Origin: Beijerinckiaceae bacterium
Lineage (GTDB): Bacteria > Pseudomonadota > Alphaproteobacteria > Rhizobiales > Beijerinckiaceae
DNA length: 64,000 nucleotides
Assembly (NCBI GenBank): GCA_025458025.1
Contig: JALOTF010000002.1
Location: forward strand, 28,004-92,003
Direction of reading: 5' to 3'
The first letter of the stretch is position 1. Every line of letters starts with the position of its first letter. The translations under genes and the position numbers were made by a program. The notes beneath the pieces were generated by a model that was not told the origin of the DNA, ran no database searches, and saw nothing but the letters and a program-made list of their open reading frames with translations. Positions 19,358-27,962 of the stretch are shown one piece after another.

Positions 19358-20019
19358 GCGCGTTCTCGGCTGTCCTCAAGCGTGACCTGCGCCTCGCCCG
19401 CCGTGCGGGTGCCGGAGCCAGCCTCGGGCTGATGTTCTTCCTCGTGCTGATCGCCATCGTGCCATTCGCGATTGGTGCGGACCAGAAGCTGATCTCGCGC
19501 CTCGCGCCGGCTTTGCTCTGGATCGCGGCCTTGCTCGCGACGCTTCTCGGCCTCGACCGGCTCTTTCAGGCCGATGAGGAGGATGGCGCGCTCGATCAGT
19601 TCCTGCTCTCCGGCGGTTCGCTCACCATGCTCGTGCTCGCGAAGGCTTTGGCGCATTGGCTGGTCACGGGTTTGCCGCTCAGCCTCGCCGCGCCCGTGCT
19701 CGGCCTGATGCTCGCGATCGAACCGCAGGCCATGCTGCCCCTGTCGCTGTCGCTTCTTGTCGGAACGCCGGCGCTCACGCTCATCGGCCTCGTGGGAGCG
19801 GCGCTCACTGTCAGCCTTAATCGCGGCGGATTGCTGCTCTCGCTGCTCGTGGTGCCGACGGCCATCCCCACGCTGATTTTTGGCGTGGCCGTGGCGAAGG
19901 CTGCGGCAGAGGGCCGCGATTTTGCCATGCCCTTGACGGTTTTGTGCGGCACCACACTCTTCGCGCTGGCGATATCGCCCATCGCCGCCGCTCTTGCGCT
20001 CCGTCAAGCGCGTGGATGA
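19354..20019 (+). CDS. ccmB: Heme exporter membrane subunit CcmB
   Basis: 221 residues with six hydrophobic helices. The N-terminus AVLKRDLRLARRAG and the LFQADEEDGALDQFLLSGGS segment near residue 70 are characteristic of CcmB. It is the permease partner of CcmA in the inner membrane. Overlap of four bases with ccmA and a 41-base gap to ccmC indicate one operon. Confidence 0.95.
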   Translation: MSAFSAVLKRDLRLARRAGAGASLGLMFFLVLIAIVPFAIGADQKLISRLAPALLWIAALLATLLGLDRLFQADEEDGALDQFLLSGGSLTMLVLAKALAHWLVTGLPLSLAAPVLGLMLAIEPQAMLPLSLSLLVGTPALTLIGLVGAALTVSLNRGGLLLSLLVVPTAIPTLIFGVAVAKAAAEGRDFAMPLTVLCGTTLFALAISPIAAALALRQARG

Positions 20020-20060
20020 CGTGAATTGCGTGTGATCGCTCCGGCAGATATGGGAGAACC

Positions 20061-20807
20061 ATGACCGACCAGACCTCCGGTTCCCTGCTGCGCCTTGCCA
20101 ATCCGGCCGTGTTCAACCGGCTTGCGGATCGGCTGATCGCGCCTTTCGCGGTGCTGACGCTGCTGCTGTTCGTCTGGGGACTCTACGGTGCGTTCTTCGT
20201 CTCCCCGCCGGATTACCAGCAGGGCGAGACCATCCGCATCATGTTCATCCATGTGCCTTCGGCGTGGATGGCGATGTTCGTTTATGCGGGCATGAGCCTT
20301 TCGGCTTTGGGCACGCTCATCTGGCGACACCCGATGGCGGATGTGGCGCAGAAATGCGCGGCGCCGCTCGGCGCGGGCTTCACCCTGCTTTGCCTTGTGA
20401 CGGGCTCGCTCTGGGGCAAGCCGATGTGGGGGACATGGTGGGAATGGGATGCGCGGATGACCTCCGTGCTGGTGATGTTCCTGATCTATATCGGCGTGAT
20501 CGCGCTCCAGCAGGCGATCGAGGAGCCCAATCGCGCGGCGCGCGCCGTGGCGATCCTCACGCTGGTGGGGGCGGTGAACCTGCCGATCATCAAGTTCTCG
20601 GTCGATTGGTGGTCCACCCTCCACCAGCCCGCTTCGGTGTTCCGAATGGATGGGCCGACGATCCACGGCTCCATGCTCGGCCCGCTTTTCATCATGGGGA
20701 TCGCCTTCCTGATGCTCTACATCACGCTGCTGATGCTCTTTATGCGCGCCGAGGTGATGAACCGCCGCGCGGAACGGCTCGAACTTCTCGCGGCCGAGGC
20801 GGATTGA
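20061..20807 (+). CDS. ccmC: Heme ABC transporter permease CcmC
   Basis: 248 residues, six transmembrane helices. The tryptophan-rich periplasmic motif WGKPMWGTWWEWDARMTS near residue 120 is the WWD domain that contacts heme, and the flanking heme-ligand histidines are in FIHVPSAWMA (near 60) and STLHQPASV (near 190). CcmC loads heme onto CcmE. GGGAGAACC precedes ATG 20061. Its stop overlaps the ccmD start (TGATG). Confidence 0.96.
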   Translation: MTDQTSGSLLRLANPAVFNRLADRLIAPFAVLTLLLFVWGLYGAFFVSPPDYQQGETIRIMFIHVPSAWMAMFVYAGMSLSALGTLIWRHPMADVAQKCAAPLGAGFTLLCLVTGSLWGKPMWGTWWEWDARMTSVLVMFLIYIGVIALQQAIEEPNRAARAVAILTLVGAVNLPIIKFSVDWWSTLHQPASVFRMDGPTIHGSMLGPLFIMGIAFLMLYITLLMLFMRAEVMNRRAERLELLAAEAD

Positions 20808-20962
20808 TGTCGGGACAGTATTTTGGCTTCATTGCGGGCTCCTACGCAGCGGCGATCCTTGTGCTCGGCGCGATGATCGTTGGCGCGATCCTCAGCTATC
20901 GTGGCGCGAAAACGCGGCTCGCCCGCGCCGAAGCCTTGCGCGATGGCGGGAAGGCCTCGTGA
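20807..20962 (+). CDS. ccmD: Heme exporter protein CcmD
   Basis: 51 residues: short N-terminus with the family's FGFIAGSYAAAILVL membrane helix and a basic C-terminal tail rich in Arg/Ala (RGAKTRLARAEALRD). CcmD is a small protein that stabilises CcmABC with holo-CcmE. It overlaps ccmC by one base and ccmG by four, so it is certainly part of the operon although very short. Confidence 0.93.
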   Translation: MSGQYFGFIAGSYAAAILVLGAMIVGAILSYRGAKTRLARAEALRDGGKAS

Positions 20963-21540
20963 TGAGCGAGGCTGCGCGCCCGCCCGCCCGTCGCTGGGTC
21001 TGGTTCCTGCCGCTCGCCGTTTTCGCGGCGTTGACCCTGCTCTTCCTGTTCCGGCTTTTCGCGGGCGATCCGTCGAAATTGCCTTCGGCGCTCATCGGCA
21101 AGCCTGCCCCGGCGCTGACCTTGCAGCCTGTGGAAGGCCTGATGGATGAGGGCAAGCCGATGCCGGGCTTCGGCCCGGCCGATCTCGCCACCGGCAAGCC
21201 GGTTCTCGTGAATGTCTTCGCAAGCTGGTGTGCGCCCTGCCATCAGGAGCATCCGTTTCTGATGGATCTCGCCAAGGCGGGCCGCATCGGGATGATCGGC
21301 TTGAATTACAAGGACAAGCCGGAGAACGCGCGCCGCTTCCTCGGCCGGCTTGGCAATCCCTATTCCCGCGTGGGCGCTGATCCCGATGGCCGCAACGCCA
21401 TCGAGTGGGGCGTCTATGGCGTGCCGGAGACCTTCCTCGTGGATGGCAAGGGCATCATCGTTTTCAAGCATGTCGGGCCGCTCACGCCGGAGATCATCCG
21501 CGACCGGCTGGAGCCTGCGATCAAGGCAGCGGGCGGCTGA
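20959..21540 (+). CDS. ccmG: Thiol:disulfide interchange protein CcmG/DsbE
   Basis: 193 residues: one N-terminal anchor (about 14-36) and a periplasmic thioredoxin domain with W-C-A-P-C near residue 91, the acidic/proline-containing GVYGVPETFLVDGKG loop near 155, and the cis-proline in VPET. CcmG keeps apocytochrome c cysteines reduced for heme attachment. It closes the visible ccm operon; ccmE, ccmF and ccmH are not in the window. Its stop codon abuts a duplicated copy of the yciB 3' end. Confidence 0.94.
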   Translation: MMSEAARPPARRWVWFLPLAVFAALTLLFLFRLFAGDPSKLPSALIGKPAPALTLQPVEGLMDEGKPMPGFGPADLATGKPVLVNVFASWCAPCHQEHPFLMDLAKAGRIGMIGLNYKDKPENARRFLGRLGNPYSRVGADPDGRNAIEWGVYGVPETFLVDGKGIIVFKHVGPLTPEIIRDRLEPAIKAAGG

Positions 21541-21682
21541 TCACTTCCCCGGGCCGAACCCGTGGCGCATCATCACCCGGAGCATGGCAGGGAAAAGTGG
21601 GAACCGGTTTTCCGGCCCGCCATGCGACTACGCAGAAAGCCGATGCTCACTTCCCCGGGTCGAACCCGTGGCGCATCATCAT
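21541..21682. repeat. 36-bp direct repeat flanking a palindromic element
   Basis: Copies at 21541-21576 and 21647-21682 agree at 34 of 36 positions (differences at positions 14 and 36). The second is the true 3' end of yciB, including its stop; the first repeats it next to the ccmG stop codon. Between them lies a nested palindrome (21582-21625). Confidence 0.85.
21582..21625. repeat. Nested palindromic repeat unit
   Basis: Outer arms GCATGGC (21582-21588) and GCCATGC (21619-21625) enclose inner arms GGAAAA and TTTTCC around GTGGGAACCGG. The core AAAAGTGGGAACCGGTTTTC resembles a palindrome common between genes in Rhizobiales (recalled from memory). It appears to have arrived with the 36-bp duplication around it. 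Confidence 0.7.
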
Positions 21683-22285
21683 CGGCGTTTGCGCCAGCGC
21701 GAAGGCCATGGTGAGCGGCATCACGCCCCAGACCTTGAAGGCCACCCAGAAATCGGTGGTCTGCGTGCGCCACACCACCTCGTTGATGGCCGCGAGCACG
21801 AAAAAGAACACACCCCAGCGGAAGGTGAGCTTCTTCCAGCCCTCGCGATCGAGCTGGAACACGCTGTCGAGCACGTAGGGCAGAAGCGGCTTGCCGAAGG
21901 CGAGGCCACCGAGCAGCACCGCGCCAAACAGCGAATTCACGATGGTCGGCTTCAGCTTGATGAAGAGGTCGTTGTGCAAGGCCAGCGTGAGGCCGCCGAA
22001 GACCAGCACCACCGCACCGGAAACGAGCGGCATGATCGGCAGGCGGCGATAGAGCGCCCAGGTCGCAATGAGCGACGCAGCCATCCCCACCATGAAAACG
22101 GCGGTGGCAATGAGGATCGGTGCCTTGTCGCCCGTGACCACGCCCTGTCCGAACACGGCCCCGACGATGGGCCTGAACCAGTCCGGCTTTGAATTCGCCG
22201 CGAAGAACAGCAACAGCGGCCCCATTTCGAGCAGCAGTTTCGTGATGCCATTCTCGGCGCGATGCGTCGTGTTCTGTTCGGTCAT
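21647..22285 (-). CDS. yciB: YciB family inner-membrane protein (septation protein A)
   Basis: 212 residues from ATG 22285, five to six hydrophobic helices. The pattern LLLEMGPLLLFFAANSK near residue 17, then the TATAVFM-type helix (IATAVFMVGMAASL), and FWVAFKVWGVMPLTMAFALAQ near 180 is that of YciB/IspZ. Family members interact with cell elongation and division proteins and influence envelope integrity. The extended frame upstream to 22537 has no support and was not used. It is convergent with ccmG and divergent from the FAH-family gene. Confidence 0.92.
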   Translation of the reverse strand: MTEQNTTHRAENGITKLLLEMGPLLLFFAANSKPDWFRPIVGAVFGQGVVTGDKAPILIATAVFMVGMAASLIATWALYRRLPIMPLVSGAVVLVFGGLTLALHNDLFIKLKPTIVNSLFGAVLLGGLAFGKPLLPYVLDSVFQLDREGWKKLTFRWGVFFFVLAAINEVVWRTQTTDFWVAFKVWGVMPLTMAFALAQTPMMMRHGFDPGK

Positions 22286-22386
22286 GGTCGTTCCACGGAA
22301 GGGAGGGGCTGGACCCTCGTTGTCCCTGCCCTTACACCTCTGGAGGCACGCCGAAAAGGCCGAGCCCGTTGCAGAAGGTTTCTCCC

Positions 22387-23088
22387 ATGTCCATGCCCAT
22401 CCCCGTTCTCGAACCCCGCGTGAGCCTTGCCATCGTGGGTGAGGCAGAGCGCTTTCCCGTGCGGCGCGGTTTCTGCATCGGGCGGAATTATGCGGCCCAT
22501 GCGCGCGAGATGGGATTTGATCCGGATCGCGAGCCACCGTTCTTCTTCATGAAGACGGCCGAGGCGATTCTCCCCGTGGAAGCGGGTGTGGAGACGCCGC
22601 TGCCCTATCCATCCAGCACGTCTGATTATCATCATGAGGTGGAACTCGTGGTGGTGCTTGGCAAGGGCGGCCGGAACATCCCCGAAGACAAGGCGATGGA
22701 GCATGTCTTCGGCTATGCCGTGGGCCTCGACATGACCCGCCGTGACCTGCAGGGCGAGGCGAAGAAGCTGGGACGCCCGTGGGAGATCGGCAAGAGCGCG
22801 GATGCCTCCGGCCCGGTCGGCCCGATCACGCGCGCCAATGCGCCGGGCTTCTCGCTGAAGGGACGTATCACGCTCGCGACCGATGGCGTGATGAAACAGG
22901 ATGCCAACATGGCCGCGATGATCTGGTCGATCCCCGAGCAGATCGCGATTCTCTCGCAGTTTTTCGAGCTGAAGGCCGGCGATCTCATCTTCACGGGCAC
23001 ACCGGAAGGCGTGAGTGCGGTGACGCGCGGGCAGGTGATGGTGGGTGAGGTGGAAGGCCTCACGCCCATCCGGCTGAAGGTGGTGTGA
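22387..23088 (+). CDS. Fumarylacetoacetate hydrolase family protein
   Basis: 233 residues; AGAAGG lies eight bases upstream of ATG 22387. CIGRNYAAHAREMG near residue 28, FFMKTAEAILP, the metal-binding EVELVVVLGKGG (acidic pair near 85) and GYAVGLDMTRRDLQ near 110, and DLIFTGTPEGVSAV near 200 define the FAH C-terminal domain. Size suits fumarylpyruvate hydrolase or acylpyruvase-type enzymes rather than true fumarylacetoacetase; the substrate cannot be fixed from sequence. It may belong to aromatic degradation but is not adjacent to hmgA. Confidence 0.88.
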   Translation: MSMPIPVLEPRVSLAIVGEAERFPVRRGFCIGRNYAAHAREMGFDPDREPPFFFMKTAEAILPVEAGVETPLPYPSSTSDYHHEVELVVVLGKGGRNIPEDKAMEHVFGYAVGLDMTRRDLQGEAKKLGRPWEIGKSADASGPVGPITRANAPGFSLKGRITLATDGVMKQDANMAAMIWSIPEQIAILSQFFELKAGDLIFTGTPEGVSAVTRGQVMVGEVEGLTPIRLKVV

Positions 23089-23138
23089 AAAGCATTTTCA
23101 AGCGAAGTGGTTTCCGGTTCGCATGAAGAAAATGCGTC
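23089..23138. repeat. 50-bp palindromic intergenic repeat, copy 2
   Basis: Inverted relative to copy 1 at 7794-7843, with 49 of 50 positions identical after reverse complementing (the single change is C to T at position 15). It begins with the last bases after the FAH-family stop codon and ends seven bases before the ftsY stop, between convergent genes, as does copy 1. Confidence 0.85.
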
Positions 23139-23145
23139 AAACGCT

Positions 23146-24219
23146 TTAACCTTCATCCAGCCCGGCGATTGCGCGGGCAAAATCCTTCGCGGCGAAGGGC
23201 TCGAGATCCTCGACGCCCTCGCCCACGCCGATGAAATGGACGGGCAGGCCGAATTTCGCCGCGAGCGCCACGAGAATGCCGCCGCGCGCTGTGCCGTCGA
23301 GCTTGGTCATCACAAGGCCGGTGACGCCCGCTACCTGCTTGAAGATCTCGACTTGCGACACCGCATTTTGGCCCACGGTAGCATCGAGCACGAGCAGCGT
23401 CGCATGCGGCGCTTCAGGATCAAGCTTCTTGATCACGCGCACGATCTTGCCGAGTTCGTCCATCAGCCCCTGCTTGTTCTGAAGGCGGCCGGCGGTGTCG
23501 ATCAGCAGGATGTCACGCCCCTCCGCGCGCGCCTGCTCGATCGCGTCATAGGCGAGGCCCGAGGCATCGGCCCCCGGCTCACGCGAGACGAAACCCGCGC
23601 CGGTGCGCTCGGCCCAGATCTTAAGCTGGTCGATGGCTGCCGCACGGAAGGTATCGCCTGCAGCCATCAGCACCGATTTTCCCTCGGCGCGGAATTTCGC
23701 GGCAAGCTTGCCGATGGTCGTGGTCTTGCCGGAGCCGTTCACGCCCACCATCAGCAGGATGAAGGGCTTCTTTGCAGGCTCGATCACCAGAGGCTTGGCC
23801 ACCGGAGCCAGCACCTTCTCCACCTCGGTCGCGAGCGCGGCCTTGATCTCCTCCGGCGAGATGGTCTTGTCGAAACGGTCCTTGCCGATGGTCTCGACGA
23901 TGCGGCCCGACACCTCCACGCCGAGATCGGCCTGGATGAGGATGTCCTCCAGATCCTGAAGGGTATCCGCATCGAGCTTGCGCTGCGTGAAGATCGCCGT
24001 GATGCCCGAGCCGAGCGACGAGGCCGTGCGGGACAGCCCCTGCGACAGGCGCTTCCACCAGGACAGCTTCGGCGCGGGTGGCTCAACGGAAGCAGGGGTT
24101 TGATCAGCGGGTGCAGGTTGGGCTGGCTGTTCCGCCAACGCTGCCGTTCCCGGGGCCTTGCCGCCGCCGAACAGGCGCGAGAAGAAACCGGGTTTCTTGT
24201 CTTCGGGAGGGGTTGTCAT
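23146..24219 (-). CDS. ftsY: Signal recognition particle receptor FtsY
   Basis: 357 residues. A Pro/Ala-rich acidic-poor linker (about 20-50) leads to the N domain with LEDILIQADLGVEVS, then the G domain: GVNGSGKTTTIGKLA, DTFRAAAIDQL, DTAGRLQNKQGLMDEL, TKLDGTARGG and VGEGVEDLEPF near the C-terminus. FtsY receives SRP-bound ribosomes at the membrane; the partner Ffh is encoded at 28.9 kb. Its start overlaps the mtaB stop by four bases. Confidence 0.97.
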   Translation of the reverse strand: MTTPPEDKKPGFFSRLFGGGKAPGTAALAEQPAQPAPADQTPASVEPPAPKLSWWKRLSQGLSRTASSLGSGITAIFTQRKLDADTLQDLEDILIQADLGVEVSGRIVETIGKDRFDKTISPEEIKAALATEVEKVLAPVAKPLVIEPAKKPFILLMVGVNGSGKTTTIGKLAAKFRAEGKSVLMAAGDTFRAAAIDQLKIWAERTGAGFVSREPGADASGLAYDAIEQARAEGRDILLIDTAGRLQNKQGLMDELGKIVRVIKKLDPEAPHATLLVLDATVGQNAVSQVEIFKQVAGVTGLVMTKLDGTARGGILVALAAKFGLPVHFIGVGEGVEDLEPFAAKDFARAIAGLDEG

Positions 24220-25502
24220 GCGGAAATGTCTCCCGTCAGCATCGAACCGGCGATGCCCGTCACTCTGGCCATGGCCAACTGGCCCGGAATGCCGGGCTGG
24301 CTGAGGCGGATGGGCGTAAAATCATCGAGCCGCGCCATGCTCCCCCGCTCTGCCAGAATGGCGACCATTCGTCCCGGATATTGCGCGAGATGGCGCTGAA
24401 GTGCGGCATCTCCCGCCTCGCGCAGGCGCGCCGCCCGCGCCTTGATGACCGGGCCTGCCACCTGCGGCATGCGCGCGGCCGGCGTGCCCTTGCGCGGCGA
24501 ATAGGGGAAGACATGCAGGAAGGCGAGGCCGCATTCCTCCACCAATCGCAGGGTGTTCTCGAACATTGCATCGGTTTCCGTGGGAAAACCGGCGATGAAA
24601 TCGGCCCCGAAGGCGTAATCCGGACGCGATTTCCGCAATTCCGTGCAGAAGCGGATGGCATCCGCGCGCCCGTGCCGCCGTTTCATGCGCTTCAGGGTGA
24701 GATCATCCCCAGCCTGCAACGAGAGATGCAGATGCGGCAGCAGGCGTGGTTCGCCTTTCAGCAGCTCCATCAGCAGCGGATCGGCCTCGATGCAATCGAG
24801 CGAGGAGAGCCGCAGGCGGTTGAGTTTCGGCACGTTCCGCAGAATGGCCGCGACCAGCGTGCCGAGCTTCGGCTGACCCGGCAGATCGGGCCCGTAGGAG
24901 GTGAGATCGACCCCTGTCAGCACGATTTCAGGCGAGCCTGCATCGACCAGACGCTCGATCTGGCTCACCACTTCGCCCATGGGCACGGAGCGGGAATTTC
25001 CGCGACCATAGGGGATGATGCAGAAGGTGCAGCGATGGTCGCAGCCATTCTGCACCTGCACGAAAGCGCGCGTGCGGCCCTCCAGCCCGTCGATGAGATG
25101 ACCGGCAGTTTCGCGCAGGCTCATGATGTCGTTGATGATCACGCGCTCGGTTTTCCCGATGCCGAAATCGGGGTGAGGGCGGACGGTGTCCTGCCAGGTC
25201 TCGGGTTTCAGCTTCACGTCATTGCCGATGATCTGGCTGACTCCCGCCATACCGGCGAAGGTTTCCGGCTCGGTTTGCGCAGCGCAGCCTGTCACGACAA
25301 TGCGGCGCGCGGGGTTCTCGCGCGCGAGGCGGCGGATGGTCTGGCGAGCCTGCCGGACCGCTTCGCCAGTCACCGCGCAGGTATTCACAATCACGAGATC
25401 GGAATGGCCCGCCGCCAGAGCGGCTTGGCGCATGGCTTCGCTCTCCACCGTATTGAGGCGGCAGCCGAGCGTGACGATTTCGGGCGAGGCGGCAGCGCCC
25501 AT
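24216..25502 (-). CDS. mtaB: tRNA t6A37 methylthiotransferase MtaB
   Basis: 428 residues. The UPF0004 domain starts EIVTLGCRLNTVESE near residue 8 with NTCAVTGEAVRQ near 43 and VVTGCAAQTEP near 72; the radical SAM domain has C-D-H-R-C-T-F-C near 150. The C-terminal TRAM region is short. CRLN and CAVT spacing distinguishes MtaB (tRNA t6A37 to ms2t6A) from MiaB and RimO. Start at 25502 is favoured over the longer frame (25694), which lies within dapF. It follows dapF after two bases and overlaps ftsY by four. Confidence 0.94.
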   Translation of the reverse strand: MGAAASPEIVTLGCRLNTVESEAMRQAALAAGHSDLVIVNTCAVTGEAVRQARQTIRRLARENPARRIVVTGCAAQTEPETFAGMAGVSQIIGNDVKLKPETWQDTVRPHPDFGIGKTERVIINDIMSLRETAGHLIDGLEGRTRAFVQVQNGCDHRCTFCIIPYGRGNSRSVPMGEVVSQIERLVDAGSPEIVLTGVDLTSYGPDLPGQPKLGTLVAAILRNVPKLNRLRLSSLDCIEADPLLMELLKGEPRLLPHLHLSLQAGDDLTLKRMKRRHGRADAIRFCTELRKSRPDYAFGADFIAGFPTETDAMFENTLRLVEECGLAFLHVFPYSPRKGTPAARMPQVAGPVIKARAARLREAGDAALQRHLAQYPGRMVAILAERGSMARLDDFTPIRLSQPGIPGQLAMARVTGIAGSMLTGDISA

Positions 25503-25504
25503 GC

Positions 25505-26365
25505 TCAGCCCGCGAGCAGCGAGGGGTGGATCGTGCCGGAGAAACTTTCCGCCACTGGGCCGATCATGATCACCCGCCCTTCCGGCGAGCGGCGGATGGC
25601 GAGCGGCCCGCCCGGCAGGTGCAGCCGCACGGTTTCGCCCGTGAAACCGAGGCGATGTGCGGCGACGGCCGTAGCGCAGGCGGCTGTGCCGCAAGCAAGC
25701 GTCGCGCCGGCCGCACGCTCCCAGACGCGCAAGGTGATCTCGCCATCGGGTCGCAATTCGGCGAACGAGATGTTCGCCTTTTCCGGGAAGATCGGGTGCG
25801 TTTCGAGCACCGGGCCGATGCGGGCAAGGTCGATCGCGCGGGCATCCGTCACGAAGAAGATGCCATGCGGATTACCCATGTTCACCGCCGAGAACCAGCC
25901 GGGGAGATCGGGCGAGAGTGCGGCAGTGTCGAGCGGAATGCGCGCGGTGTCGCGCGGTTCGCCGGCCAGCGGAATGCGCGCCCAATCGAGCACGGGCAAG
26001 CCCATATCGACCGCGACCTCCGTGCCTTCCAGGCGGCCCACGAGCAGACCGGCCACCGTTTCGATGCGTGCCTCGCTCTGGCCGCTTTCCTCAGTCAGAA
26101 GCGATGCGATGCAGCGCGTGGCATTTCCACAGGCCTCCACCTCGCCGCCATCCGGGTTGAAGATCCGCATGCGTGCGTCACCCCTCGTGGAGGGTTCGAG
26201 CAGGATGAGCTGGTCGCAGCCGATGCCGAAGCGGCGATCGGCAATGCGCTCCAGTTGCTGCTGCGCAAGCGCAAGCGGCGCATGGCGTGCGTCCAGCACA
26301 ACGAAATCATTGCCGAGGCCATGCATCTTGCGGAAGGGCAAGGCGGCGGGCGCGGGCGCGGGCAT
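25505..26365 (-). CDS. dapF: Diaminopimelate epimerase
   Basis: 286 residues from ATG 26365. FRKMHGLGNDFVVLDAR near residue 10, the first catalytic Cys in VEACGNATRC near 76, and the second in TLACGTAACA near 225 are all present. DapF converts LL- to meso-diaminopimelate for lysine and peptidoglycan synthesis. Other in-frame ATGs (26380, 26401) have equally weak ribosome-binding sites, so the start is not certain. First gene of the dapF-mtaB-ftsY operon. Confidence 0.94.
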   Translation of the reverse strand: MPAPAPAALPFRKMHGLGNDFVVLDARHAPLALAQQQLERIADRRFGIGCDQLILLEPSTRGDARMRIFNPDGGEVEACGNATRCIASLLTEESGQSEARIETVAGLLVGRLEGTEVAVDMGLPVLDWARIPLAGEPRDTARIPLDTAALSPDLPGWFSAVNMGNPHGIFFVTDARAIDLARIGPVLETHPIFPEKANISFAELRPDGEITLRVWERAAGATLACGTAACATAVAAHRLGFTGETVRLHLPGGPLAIRRSPEGRVIMIGPVAESFSGTIHPSLLAG

Positions 26366-26436
26366 GGGCGATATTGTCATCGAAGACGATCCGGAAGGCA
26401 TCGATCAGAAACGGAAACCAATGTCCGGTGAACCCG

Positions 26437-26464
26437 TTGGCTCAGCGGGCTTCGGCCCTACAAT
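26437..26464 (+). promoter_or_regulatory. Possible promoter of the phytase/esterase-like gene
   Basis: TTGGCT (26437-26442) and TACAAT (26459-26464) are 16 bp apart, about 80 bases upstream of ATG 26544. A second -10-like CTATAA lies about 20 bases further on. Pattern match only. Confidence 0.3.
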
Positions 26465-26543
26465 CCATTGGCGCTATAACGGGTTTTCGGATAAGGGCAA
26501 AACGCTTGGCCTCCCGAGCCTCAGAACAGGATTATCGGATCGA

Positions 26544-27926
26544 ATGCAACGGCAGTTTGCCCCCCTTGCTTTCGCCTCTGCGCTTCGGCCGGGGGGTGGC
26601 ATTGTTGCCGGCGTGATTCTCGGTGTTTCACTGCTGTTTTCGCCCCCGTCGGGCGCGCAGGGCGAGGTTGCAAGTGACCCGCGCCCCAAGCCGGTAATCA
26701 CCCCCATCCAGATTCCGAACCTCTCGCTCGGCGTGGTGATCTTCCCCAATGGCAAGGCGATCAACCTCTCCGTGGGCACGGGGTCGAGCGCCTATCGCAC
26801 CGCGAATGACATTCCCGGCCGTGTGTGGCTGCTGACCGATCGTGGCCCGAACATCGAATGTGGTGAGGCGCGCCGCATTCTCGGTCTGGAGGCCGAACAG
26901 GCCTGCGCGGGCAATCGCAACGGGCGGATCATGCCTCTGCCGGGGTTCGTGCCTTCGATCTACGGTGCGGATATCGGCGCGGATAATGTGGCGCGCATCA
27001 ACGTTTTCCTGCCGCTCAAGGGCAAATCCGGCAAGCCGCTCTCGGGTCGGCCGCCGCAGGGCAACGGGCGCTATGAAAGCGCCTATGCGCTGGATGGCAA
27101 GCCGCTCCCGCCCGATCCGTCCGGTGTTGATCCGGAAGGCCTCGTGCGCCTCTCGGATGGGACCTTCTGGATCGCGGAGGAGCTGGGCCCCTCGCTGCTG
27201 CAGGTGGCGGCGGACGGCACTGTGCTGAAACGCTTCGTGCCGCAGGGCCTGCAGAACGACTTCAAGGATGCCGACTACGAAATCGTGCCGTCGCTGCCGC
27301 CCATTCTGCGCTATCGCGCGCAGAATCGTGGGTTCGAGGCGCTGGCGCTCTCGCCGGACGAGAAGTTTCTCTACCTGATGCTCCAGGGGCCTCTGGCCAA
27401 TCCGGACGTCGAGACCGGGCGACGCTCCCGGAATGTGCGGCTCTTCAAGCTCGCGCGCGAGACCGGTGAAGTCGTCGGCCAGTATTTCTACCAAAGCGAC
27501 GATATAAAGAGCTACACCGGCGATGCCGATGGCCGTGAGCGTGTGCAATCGCGTGTGCTGGTGAGCGAGATGGCCGCCATCGCTGAGGACCAGCTTCTGG
27601 TGCTGGAGCGCGTGGACCGCCATACGCGTTTCTACACCATCCAGCTCACGGATGAGAATCGCGTGCCGCGCCTGCTCGACAATCCGGAATATGGCCCCGG
27701 CCTTGAATGGATGGAGCCGTCGCAGCTGGGCATTCGCGGGGTGCTGCCCGTGTCGAAATCCCTCGTGCTCGACAGCGAGATGGTCACGGGCCTGCCTTCT
27801 AAGATCGAGGGCATGGCGATCACCGGGCCGAATGAACTCATCATCATCAACGACAATGATTTCGGCGTGGATGGCGTGCGCACGCAGATGTTCCGTGTCA
27901 CTCTTCCCCAGCCGCTGATTCGATAG
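26544..27926 (+). CDS. Secreted esterase-like/phytase-family protein
   Basis: 460 residues from ATG 26544. A signal peptide ends near residue 39 (PPSGAQG). The rest is rich in beta strands, with VWLLTDRGPNIECG near 92, DPEGLVRLSDGTFWIAEELGPSLLQV near 195 and GFEALALSPDEKFLYLMLQGPL near 265, typical of the esterase-like activity of phytase domain (PF13449-type propeller). IEGMAITGPNELIIINDNDFG near the C-terminus closes the propeller. The open frame runs back to 24078 antisense to mtaB and dapF, but that part is a shadow. Substrate unknown; exported, probably periplasmic. Confidence 0.85.
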   Translation: MQRQFAPLAFASALRPGGGIVAGVILGVSLLFSPPSGAQGEVASDPRPKPVITPIQIPNLSLGVVIFPNGKAINLSVGTGSSAYRTANDIPGRVWLLTDRGPNIECGEARRILGLEAEQACAGNRNGRIMPLPGFVPSIYGADIGADNVARINVFLPLKGKSGKPLSGRPPQGNGRYESAYALDGKPLPPDPSGVDPEGLVRLSDGTFWIAEELGPSLLQVAADGTVLKRFVPQGLQNDFKDADYEIVPSLPPILRYRAQNRGFEALALSPDEKFLYLMLQGPLANPDVETGRRSRNVRLFKLARETGEVVGQYFYQSDDIKSYTGDADGRERVQSRVLVSEMAAIAEDQLLVLERVDRHTRFYTIQLTDENRVPRLLDNPEYGPGLEWMEPSQLGIRGVLPVSKSLVLDSEMVTGLPSKIEGMAITGPNELIIINDNDFGVDGVRTQMFRVTLPQPLIR

Positions 27927-27962
27927 GCTTTTCGCGGCTGGCAGTCGAAGGAGAGGCGAGCG

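Noticed and set aside
24078-26543. Very long open frame (1282 codons from 24078) upstream of the phytase/esterase-like gene
   Set aside because: It is antisense to mtaB and dapF, has no family motif before residue about 820, and results from G+C-rich codon bias; only the part from 26544 carries a signal peptide and domain.
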